In this document: piece by piece, positions 44,502 through 54,898 of the stretch
How positions within the stretch are numbered: position 1 is the first letter of the stretch
How the letters are laid out: each line of letters opens with the position of its first letter
Source of the DNA: Streptomyces sp. V3I7
GTDB lineage: Bacteria > Actinomycetota > Actinomycetes > Streptomycetales > Streptomycetaceae
NCBI RefSeq assembly: GCF_030817495.1
Contig: NZ_JAUSZK010000001.1
Span: forward strand, 2,769,001 to 2,833,000
Direction of reading: 5' to 3'
DNA: 64,000 bases
Notes under the pieces: model-generated
Databases searched by the model: none
What the model saw: the letters and a program-made list of their open reading frames with translations, nothing else
What the model was told of the DNA's origin: nothing
Position numbers and translations under genes: made by a program

Positions 44502-45629
44502 TCAATCGGTGTCCGTCGCGGCCAACACCGCCAGTCGTCGGCGTCCTGGAGAGACCGAGGTCAGGCCGATGTCCCAGGCCACGCGCTCGAACCACTTGGT
44601 GTCGGCGCCGAAGCCGTACCAGGCGCACTCCCGTGCACATGCCTCGACCTCCTCCGCGGGGGCGCCCTCGGCAGTACCGGAGAGGCCGGCCAGGGACTGC
44701 CACGCGGCCAGCCGTCCGTAAGCACCGCGTGCGCCGGAGTTATAGGCACCTCCCGTGGACGCGGCGGCGAAGAGGACCCTCCATGCCTGGTCCGGCGGGC
44801 AGGCCGCGACCGAGAAGGTGGTCTTCTTCCCTGCACTCTTCAGGCATTCCAGGCCCAGTCCCAGCAACATGCTCGGTACCGACTCGGCTACCAGAGGAGC
44901 TGCCAGGTCGAAGACCCGCGCCTCGATCCGGCCGTTCGACTCCTCAGCCCAGTTCGCCACAGCGGTGCCGATGCCCTTGGTGGCGGCTTCGGTCGTCGTT
45001 TCCTCGACCGACGGCACATGCGCCCCGGCATCGGCCCGCATCGCGCGATTCGCCAGCGAGCCGAACGGCATCGAGTGGCTGCCGCCGCGAGCGCTGTAGC
45101 TCGGCAGATCCGGCTGCCCTTCCACATCGGACAGCGCCAACGGCAGCCATCCCAGCGGGTGGTGTCTCCAGTGCGGCGACGTCGCCCACCCTGCGATCCC
45201 CGGAGTCTCCGTGACGTCGGCGCCCCTGAGCACCGCTTCATGGACCAGGCACGCACGCAGCTCCTCCGAGGCGTTCCCGGTGAACGCTACGGCCAGTTCC
45301 TCCACCGGGTGGCTGGAGGCCAGTAGGGAGGCCGCATAGCGGTCCAGCTTCCTGTCGGCAGCCTCCGTGGAGGAGACCAGCCGCAGCGCCGCGGCGACGT
45401 TCCCGGCACCGGGCGTGGTGGAGAGCAACCGGAGCAGGTAGTCGAAGACGCTCCCGTACTGCCACATCCGCCCGGCGTCGGAGGCGTAAGCCCCGGCCAG
45501 TGCTATGCCGAGATCCGCGAGGAAGGCAGCATCACCCCGCGCCAGACTGCGGTCAGCCGTCTCCCATATGCCGGTGACGCTCTTCAGTTCCGGCAGCTTC
45601 GTCACGATCTTCTGTATGCGGTCAGCCAC
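44502..45629 (-). CDS. Protein of unknown function resembling DUF6183
   Basis: This 375-residue soluble, largely helical protein begins with MADRIQKIVTKLPELKSV. It contains ARGGSHSMPFGSLANRAM near residue 180 and ends ECAWYGFGADTKWFERVAWDIGLTSVSPGRRRLAVLAATDTD, which from memory matches DUF6183-family proteins of Streptomyces; the function is unknown. It has no signal peptide. It lies inside the insert that split the HNH gene, upstream on the same strand from nothing recognised, and may be cargo. Confidence 0.75.
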   Translation of the reverse strand: MADRIQKIVTKLPELKSVTGIWETADRSLARGDAAFLADLGIALAGAYASDAGRMWQYGSVFDYLLRLLSTTPGAGNVAAALRLVSSTEAADRKLDRYAASLLASSHPVEELAVAFTGNASEELRACLVHEAVLRGADVTETPGIAGWATSPHWRHHPLGWLPLALSDVEGQPDLPSYSARGGSHSMPFGSLANRAMRADAGAHVPSVEETTTEAATKGIGTAVANWAEESNGRIEARVFDLAAPLVAESVPSMLLGLGLECLKSAGKKTTFSVAACPPDQAWRVLFAAASTGGAYNSGARGAYGRLAAWQSLAGLSGTAEGAPAEEVEACARECAWYGFGADTKWFERVAWDIGLTSVSPGRRRLAVLAATDTD

Positions 45630-45694
45630 AGTAGGGAGCGTATGTGTCCCACAGTCCGAAAGCGATGGCGTTTTCCCAGGTCACGGCGGCTCGA

Positions 45695-46465
45695 TCAGCC
45701 TTCGCACTGCTTCAGCATCATCGCCTTGTCCGCCATCGTCACCGGGAGCTCGTACTTGTCGGCGACCTGCGCGAACCGCACCGCGTACGAGCACCGGATC
45801 TTCTTGTTCGGCGGCAACCAGGACGCGGGCCCCGAGTCCCGCTTCGCCGAGTTGGCGCGCCCTTCGACAGGAAGCAAATTGAGCACGTCGTTCGCCAGTT
45901 GCTTGCGCTTGCTCTCCGGCCATCGGGCGGCGCCCATCTGCCAGCTGTAGGACAGCGGGACCACGTGGTCTATCTGCACCTCGGTGGCCTTCGCCTTCTT
46001 CCAGGCGATGTTCTTGCCGGTGTACGGGTCGTACAGGTCCATCGAAACGACCACGCAGTCGGAACCTGAACGGAACTGCACGTGCCGCCCATGGAGTTTC
46101 AACAAGTCGTTCCGCGTGTCACAACCATTCCTCGCCAGCGGTACCCCGTCCGCCGTATCCATCCACGCATAGCCGAACTCATCCCGTTCGTAGCCCGTCT
46201 TCGGCCCACGCCCCTTTGTTGTGAGTCCTTGGATGAGCTTGCGTGCGTCGGCCTTGTCCGCTTCCGACGTGAGCGCGGCGAGTCCCGGCTTCGTCCCGTC
46301 GGGATTCGTCAGCGGGCTCACCGCCTGGCCGGCAGCTACGTCCGGTCCGGATCCTGCGGAGCTTCCGCCCGGCTCCAGGCCATCACAGCCTGCGACGAAC
46401 GCGGCGACAACGACGACCGTAAGCACGGCTTTCTTCCCGCGAGTCCGCAGGAGCCCGTGACTCAT
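45695..46465 (-). CDS. HNH endonuclease family lipoprotein
   Basis: This 256-residue protein starts at ATG 46465 (MSHGLLRTRGKKAVL) with a lipobox AFVAGC, so it should be membrane-anchored outside the cell. The nuclease part keeps KGRGPKTGYERDEFGYAW, CDTRNDLLKLHG, DPYTGKNIAW, QIDHVVPLSYSWQMGAARW (HNH metal core), NDVLNLLPVEGRANSAKRDSGP and WLPPNKKIRCSYAVRF. It is a full-length GmrSD-C/DUF1524-type secreted nuclease, related to but distinct from the split copy on either side. An alternative start is at 46483. Confidence 0.9.
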   Translation of the reverse strand: MSHGLLRTRGKKAVLTVVVVAAFVAGCDGLEPGGSSAGSGPDVAAGQAVSPLTNPDGTKPGLAALTSEADKADARKLIQGLTTKGRGPKTGYERDEFGYAWMDTADGVPLARNGCDTRNDLLKLHGRHVQFRSGSDCVVVSMDLYDPYTGKNIAWKKAKATEVQIDHVVPLSYSWQMGAARWPESKRKQLANDVLNLLPVEGRANSAKRDSGPASWLPPNKKIRCSYAVRFAQVADKYELPVTMADKAMMLKQCEG

Positions 46466-46475
46466 GTGCCTCTCA

Positions 46476-46775
46476 CTATGCACAGCCGATCACACCCTGC
46501 ATACGCTGCGAGAAAAGCCCCATTACAGCGCGAACCATAGAGATAACACGGGTGTCACAGGAATTGGAGTCGGTGTCCGCCCACGCGGTGCCGAACCGCT
46601 CCCGCGCGTAACCCGTCTTCGGCGCCCGCCCCTTGACCGGCAGCGCCTCGGCGACGGCCAGTGCGGCGCCCTCGCCCTCCGGGCCGGAGGCCCCCTTGGT
46701 GTCCTCGTTCGTGCACGCGGTTACGGCGACCGTCATCACCGCGGCGGCGATCACCCCGCCCCTCAGACGCTTCAC
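46476..46775 (-). pseudogene. N-terminal half of the split HNH endonuclease lipoprotein
   Basis: Residues 1-21 form a lipoprotein signal (MTVAVTAC lipobox). Then LPVKGRAPKTGYARERFGTAWADTDSNSCDTR matches the front half of the HNH nuclease family. After CDTR (near 46552) the sequence becomes unrelated and runs to a stop at 46476. The missing catalytic half is at 41304-41740, in the same orientation and order. Confidence 0.85.
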
Positions 46776-46943
46776 TACGCCCCCTGCTCGCCCGCTCGCC
46801 CTGGACCGCCCTCACATACGGGGCGGATCGTTCCGCCTCTCACGGTAGCGGTCGTACGACTTCCACCCGATGGGACAAAAGGAGATTTTCCGGGCGATCG
46901 GGGGTTGTGCAGGGTCACTTGATGGCCTGAGGGGGAGCCCGAC

Positions 46944-46964
46944 GGGGGCGCGGCACGCGCCCCC
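46944..46964 (-). terminator. Terminator of mfd
   Basis: gggggcgcg-gca-cgcgccccc is a 9-bp GC stem 15 bases past the mfd stop codon on the minus strand. Confidence 0.65.
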
Positions 46965-46979
46965 CTCACACCTTGCCGC

Positions 46980-50531
<3,552 letters not shown>

Positions 50532-50728
50532 GAGGGGCTTCCCGTCCGGGGTGGGCAACGCGAACCGCCCGACACGCGTGGCGGGCCGGGGGTTCCAGGG
50601 TACGTCGCCGGGGAGAGCGTCACCCGGTGGAGTGAACGCGTTGGCCCGGGAGGGGGACGGCGGCTACCGTGGAGGCGGGCCTAGTCCGGCCCCTGGTCCA
50701 CTCAACTCCGCTCAGCCGGGAGACCTCC

Positions 50729-51001
50729 ATGAGCACGCAGCACTCCCAGCGGCAGTACAACGTCCACGAGGCCAAGACCCACTTCTCCCGGATACTGCAG
50801 CTCGTGGAGACGGGGGAAGAGGTCATCATCAGCCGGGCGGGGGAGCCGGTGGCGAAGGTGGTGCCGTTGCGGGCCGCCGTACACCGGACCGCCCGCGGCT
50901 CCCTCAAAGAGCCGGTGGTCTTCCACGACGACTTCGACGACATCTCCGACGACGAGGGCTTTGCCGGGGCGTTCGGGCTGCTGCCGCAGGACCGCTCATG
51001 A
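50729..51001 (+). CDS. Phd/YefM-family antitoxin
   Basis: This 90-residue antitoxin and DNA-binding autorepressor of a type II toxin-antitoxin pair has the N-terminal Phd/YefM fold (QYNVHEAKTHFSRILQLVETGEEVIISRAGEPVAKVVPL). An acidic flexible tail (FHDDFDDISDDEGFAGAFGLL) should wrap around the toxin. The ATG at 50729 follows GGGAG by 6 bases. It overlaps the toxin gene by 4 bases. Confidence 0.93.
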   Translation: MSTQHSQRQYNVHEAKTHFSRILQLVETGEEVIISRAGEPVAKVVPLRAAVHRTARGSLKEPVVFHDDFDDISDDEGFAGAFGLLPQDRS

Positions 51002-51372
51002 AGCTCCTCGCAGACACTCACATCGTGGTCTGGTGGCTGCTCGACTCTCCCGAGCTCCCCCCCGAGATCAAGGATCTGCTGGACACTGAACCGCAGGCGT
51101 ATGTCAGTGCCGTCACTCCCTGGGAGCTCGCCGTCAAGCAGGCTCTGGGCAAACTGGACGGGCCCGCCGATCTTCCCGAGCGCGCCCGGGACTGCCAGCT
51201 GAGGCCTCTGCCCGTCACGCCGCAACACGGCGTCGGCGTCGGCCGGCTGCCACACCACCACCGCGACCCCTTCGACCGCATACTCGTCGCCCAGGCCCAG
51301 CTCGAAGACCTCACGATCATCACCCGCGACACCTGGATCCCGAAGTACGACGTCCGGGTGCTGCGCGCCTGA
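50998..51372 (+). CDS. VapC-like PIN-domain toxin
   Basis: This 124-residue PIN ribonuclease has an N-terminal LLADTHIVVWW with the first acidic residue, VSAVTPWELAVKQALGKL with the central Glu, and DPFDRILVAQAQLEDLTIITRD with the C-terminal acidic pair. These four acidic positions coordinate the metal that cleaves RNA. Translation is coupled to the antitoxin through ATGA at 50998-51001. The pair lies immediately upstream of, and divergent from, mfd. Confidence 0.93.
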   Translation: MKLLADTHIVVWWLLDSPELPPEIKDLLDTEPQAYVSAVTPWELAVKQALGKLDGPADLPERARDCQLRPLPVTPQHGVGVGRLPHHHRDPFDRILVAQAQLEDLTIITRDTWIPKYDVRVLRA

Positions 51373-51426
51373 CACGGCGAGGGGCCCGGTGCCCCCGGCG
51401 GCGTGAAGCCACGCTATGGACGCCCC

Positions 51427-51466
51427 GGGGTCCGGCTCGTCCTCCGGGGGGGACGGGCCGGACCCC
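51427..51466 (+). terminator. Terminator after the toxin-antitoxin pair
   Basis: ggggtccggc/gccggacccc forms a 10-bp outer stem with partial inner pairing (tcgtcc/ggacgg), about 55 bases past the toxin stop codon. Confidence 0.6.
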
Positions 51467-51711
51467 GATCCGCGGTACGACGCTCCCTCCAGGGGAAGTC
51501 CGCCTCCGGGCGAGCTCCGTCTCGGGGTTGGCGCGCGATGCTCAGGGACAGGTGCATGACGCCCGGAGCCGGTGGCGCGACGGGCACAAACCGACCAGCC
51601 AGTTTGGGGAAAAGCCCGCGCCGTGGGGGTGCCCGCGAGTAACGTGCGGGCACCGCTCCCTCACTCCTGCGGTCCGCCGCCACGGACCCGAGCCGCGCAA
51701 GGAGCACCGGG
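51467..51711. other. Intergenic region before DUF485 gene
   Basis: Together with the stretch from 51373 this gap is about 340 bases. Apart from the hairpin at 51427-51466 nothing coding was supported. A promoter for the DUF485-symporter operon is expected here but none was clear by eye. Confidence 0.4.
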
Positions 51712-52122
51712 ATGTCCCACGATCCGCCCCCGCACGTACCGCCGCACCTGACCTACCCCTGGCAGCCGCTGCCCCCGCAGCCCGTCCCGGCCCGGCAGCC
51801 GTCCGCCCGTGAGCCCCTCGGGCGCCACAGCGACCTGCGGATCCTGCGCAGCGCCTACCGCTGGCAGCGGCGCACCGCCACCCTGACCGCTCTCGGCTAC
51901 TTCACGCTGTTCCTCGTGCTGTCGGCGTACGCCCCCCGCTTCATGACCCGCCCGGTCGCCGACGGCATCCCCGCCGGACTGCTGCTCGCGCTCGTCCAAC
52001 TCCCGGTCACCTGGCTGGCGATCGCGCTCTACGAGCACACCGCGCGCCGCCGGGTCGACCCGCTCGCGGACCGCATTCGCAAGCAGGCGGAGCTGGACGC
52101 CAAGCGAGGGGCGGGGCGATGA
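51712..52122 (+). CDS. DUF485 membrane protein
   Basis: This 136-residue protein has a Pro-rich cytosolic N-terminus (residues 1-35), then the DUF485 core: LRILRSAYRWQRRTATLTALGYFTLFLVLSAY, a PRFM-like loop, a second TM helix (GIPAGLLLALVQLPVTWLAIALYEHTARR) and a charged tail. DUF485 proteins are encoded just before acetate/cation symporters, as here, where it overlaps the symporter gene by 4 bases. A partner or regulatory role is inferred. CGGGATG places GGAG-like bases before the ATG. Confidence 0.92.
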   Translation: MSHDPPPHVPPHLTYPWQPLPPQPVPARQPSAREPLGRHSDLRILRSAYRWQRRTATLTALGYFTLFLVLSAYAPRFMTRPVADGIPAGLLLALVQLPVTWLAIALYEHTARRRVDPLADRIRKQAELDAKRGAGR

Positions 52123-53750
52123 ACGATCCGGCGGGCACGCTGACCGGTTTCAGCGACTCGGCCCAGGCGATGGCCCTGGTCGGCTTCTCGGCCGTCGCCA
52201 CGGTCACGCTCCTGCTGTGCGTGATGACCGGCCCCGACCGCGACGACCTGGACGAGTTCTACACCGGCTACGGCTCCCTGTCCCCGCTGCGCAACGGGCT
52301 GGCGATCGCCGGGGACTACATCTCCGCGGCGACCGTGCTCGCGACGAGCGGCGTGATCGCCCTGTGCGGCTACGACGGCATCGTGCTCGCCCTCAGCACC
52401 GCGCTGTCGCTGATGCTGCTGATGTTCCTGCTGGCCGAACCCCTGCGCAACGCGGGGCGGTTCACCATGGGTGACGTCCTGGCCCGCCGGCTACCGGGCC
52501 GCAGCGTCCGTATCGCGGCCTGTCTGGTGACCCTGGCCGCGCTGCTGCCGATCATGGTGGTGCAGCTGGCCGGCACCGGGCAGCTCATCGCCTTCGTCCT
52601 GGGCTTCTCCAACGCCTCGCTGCGGACGGGCTGTGTGGTCGGCGTGGGCGCGCTCATGATCAGCTACGCAGCGATCGGCGGCATGAAGGGCACCGCCCTG
52701 ATCCAGATCCTGAAGATCGTGATCCTGCTCGGCTCGGGCGCGCTGGTCTCCGTACTGATCCTGCGCCGCTTCGACTTCGACCCCGGCGCGCTGTTCCACG
52801 CCGCCGAGCGGCACAGCGGGCTCGGTCCGGCGTTCCTGCACTCGGGCCTTCAGTTCGCGGGCGGCGCCGCGCCCCGGCTGGACATGATCGCGTCCGAGCT
52901 GACGGTCGTCCTCGGCGGCGCCTGCCTGCCGCACATCACCATGCGCATGTACACCGCCTCCAGCGCCCGCCAGATACGCCGCTCCATGTCCTGGGCGGTG
53001 TCGATCGTGGTGCTGTTCGTCCTGGTCATCACGGTCGTCGGCATCGGGGCCACGGCCCTGGTCGGCCGTGCGGCCGTCGCCCAGGCCGATCCGCAGGGCA
53101 ACACGGCCTACCTGCTCGGCTCCCGGGCGGCGTTCGGCCCGGACGTGTCGACGGCCGAGACCCTGCTGTTCACCACGGTCACCACGGCCATCTTCCTGAC
53201 CCTGCTGGCCTCCGTCGCCGGAATGATCCTCGCCTGCGCCAACTCCCTGGCCCACGACGTGTTCGCGTCCCGGGTGCAGGAGATGCCGGCCCGCCGCGAG
53301 ATGACCCTGGCCCGCCTCTCGGCGCTGGCCGTGGGCGCCACGGCGATCTTCCTGGCCACCCTGGTCCAGCACCGCAGCCTCCAGCCCCTGGTGACCGCCT
53401 CCTTCTGCATCGGCGCCTCGGCCCTGGCCCCCGCCCTGGTCTACGGCCTCTTCTGGCGCCGCTACACCCGTACCGGCATGCTGTGGACCCTGATCGGCGG
53501 CACGCTCGCGGTCCTCGTCCTGCTGCCGGGCACCAACCTGGTCTCCGGCTCGCCCGTCTCGGCGTTCCCCGAGGCCGACTTCAACTGGTTCCCGTTCACG
53601 ACCACCGGCATCGTCTCGATCCCGGCCGGCTTCGCCCTCGGCTGGCTGGGCACGCTGGTCTCCGGCCGCAGGAAGGCGGAGGAACAGCGCCGTCAGTACG
53701 AGGCGGTGGAGGGCTGGATCCTGGCGGGGGCGGAGCGCAACGGGAGTTGA
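52119..53750 (+). CDS. Sodium:solute symporter (acetate/ActP-like)
   Basis: This 543-residue protein of the SSS family has about 13 TM helices and probably takes up acetate or a related carboxylate with Na+ or H+. Early motifs DEFYTGYGSLSPLRNGLAIAGDYISAATVLATSGVIALCGYDG are diagnostic of the ActP/MctC branch (DFYxxG and AGDYxSAAT). It overlaps the DUF485 gene (ATGA), so the two are translationally coupled. The protein ends in a charged cytosolic tail. Confidence 0.93.
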   Translation: MNDPAGTLTGFSDSAQAMALVGFSAVATVTLLLCVMTGPDRDDLDEFYTGYGSLSPLRNGLAIAGDYISAATVLATSGVIALCGYDGIVLALSTALSLMLLMFLLAEPLRNAGRFTMGDVLARRLPGRSVRIAACLVTLAALLPIMVVQLAGTGQLIAFVLGFSNASLRTGCVVGVGALMISYAAIGGMKGTALIQILKIVILLGSGALVSVLILRRFDFDPGALFHAAERHSGLGPAFLHSGLQFAGGAAPRLDMIASELTVVLGGACLPHITMRMYTASSARQIRRSMSWAVSIVVLFVLVITVVGIGATALVGRAAVAQADPQGNTAYLLGSRAAFGPDVSTAETLLFTTVTTAIFLTLLASVAGMILACANSLAHDVFASRVQEMPARREMTLARLSALAVGATAIFLATLVQHRSLQPLVTASFCIGASALAPALVYGLFWRRYTRTGMLWTLIGGTLAVLVLLPGTNLVSGSPVSAFPEADFNWFPFTTTGIVSIPAGFALGWLGTLVSGRRKAEEQRRQYEAVEGWILAGAERNGS

Positions 53751-53774
53751 AGCCGCGCCACGGACCGGGGGCGC

Positions 53775-54665
53775 CTAGTCCAGGGGCGCGGCCTGCCCTG
53801 TCAGCGCCAGCAGCCGGTCCCGTACGACGTCCATCTGGGTCTGTACGTCATCCCAGGTCTGCCCGTGCCGGCGCAGCACGTGCTCGGTGTCGCGCCCGAT
53901 CCGCTCCTCGCGCGCACGCGCCTCGGTGAGCATCGCGGCGGCCCGCTCGCGCGCCTCCTCCTCGCGCCCTCGCGCCCACTCCCGCGCCTGCTCCAGCGCC
54001 CGCTCCGCCTCGGCCAGCGCGACCTCCGCGCGGGCCTCACGCTCGGCACTTCGCGCGTCCAGGGCGGCCGACCGCTCGGCCTCCTCCCACTCCAGCCCGG
54101 CCCGGCGTGCGGCCTGCTCCCTGTCCAGCTCGGCGAGCATCGCCTCGGTCCGCTGCCGGACCTCGCGCAGCGCGGCCAGGGCCTCGGCGCGCAGCTCCTT
54201 CACCTCGCGGCGCGCGCCGACGCGTACGTCGTCCGACTCGGCGCGGGCCGCGAGCAGCAGCTGACGGGCGCGCTCCTCGCTCTCAGCCCGCAGGGCGTCC
54301 GCCTGTTCCCGCGCGGCCCGGCGCACCTCGCGCGCGTCCTCCTCCGCCCGCTCGACGAGCTCGTGCGCCTCACGTCGCGCCAAGTCCCGTACGGCCGCCG
54401 CCTCTTCCACCCCGAGCTGGAAGAGGCGGCGTGCGCGCTCCCCGAGCGTGTCGTACGTCTGCGGCGGGAGCCGTGCGACGGTCTCGCGCAGCCGCGCGGC
54501 CTGTGCCGCCATGTCCTTGGCGAGCACGGTCAGCCGGGCGGCCCGCTCCCAGGCGGCGTCCCGCTCCTCGGAGAGGGCCGTCGTGAACGCGTCGGCCTGC
54601 CCCGGGCGGTAGCCGCGGCCACGGACCACCACGAAGCCGTACGGGGACATCGATGCGCTGTTCAC
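53775..54665 (-). CDS. DivIVA-like coiled-coil protein
   Basis: This 296-residue protein begins, after a short lead, with SPYGFVVVRGRGYRPGQADAFTTALSEERDAAWERAARLTVL. That resembles the N-terminal domain of the Streptomyces DivIVA/Scy-like proteins often labelled cellulose-binding. The rest (residues 50-285) is one long Ala/Glu/Arg coiled coil. It could act in polar growth or cytoskeletal scaffolding. The GTG at 54665 was chosen because GAGAGAGG lies upstream; ATG 54650 would start directly at the conserved domain. It is convergent with the symporter gene. Confidence 0.85.
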   Translation of the reverse strand: MNSASMSPYGFVVVRGRGYRPGQADAFTTALSEERDAAWERAARLTVLAKDMAAQAARLRETVARLPPQTYDTLGERARRLFQLGVEEAAAVRDLARREAHELVERAEEDAREVRRAAREQADALRAESEERARQLLLAARAESDDVRVGARREVKELRAEALAALREVRQRTEAMLAELDREQAARRAGLEWEEAERSAALDARSAEREARAEVALAEAERALEQAREWARGREEEARERAAAMLTEARAREERIGRDTEHVLRRHGQTWDDVQTQMDVVRDRLLALTGQAAPLD

Positions 54666-54828
54666 CCTGGGAACCTCTCTCCACCGGACACACACGACAC
54701 CATGATTTCGCGCATATCATGAGGGATCGGGCGTAAGTGTTCATAACGCGACACTCCGCACGCACGTCACGGTCAAAGCCGTGCACAGGGCTGGGGGCAA
54801 CAGGCGAAGAAACGGTACGGCGGGCATA

Positions 54829-54875
54829 CGGAGGGGCCGGGCCCGGTCGTCACCCGACCGGGCCCGGCCCCTCCG
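54829..54875 (-). terminator. Strong terminator of the SUKH-fusion operon
   Basis: cggaggggccgggcccggtcg pairs perfectly over 21 bp with its complement across a 5-base loop, 24 bases past the stop codon of the 986-residue gene. Confidence 0.88.
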
Positions 54876-54898
54876 TCACACGGCTCACACCGGCAGGG

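Larger units (their letters stand above)
41741..46552. mobile_element. About 4.8-kb insertion with degraded Tn554-type recombinase module
   Basis: This DNA separates the two halves of one HNH nuclease gene. It carries the fused TnpA-TnpB frame, the TnpC-like gene, a DUF6183-like gene and a second HNH lipoprotein gene. No terminal inverted or target-site repeats were seen at either boundary, which agrees with Tn554-type elements. About 25 codons of the target are missing, so a deletion accompanied or followed the insertion. Boundaries are approximate to about 20 bases. Confidence 0.65.
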
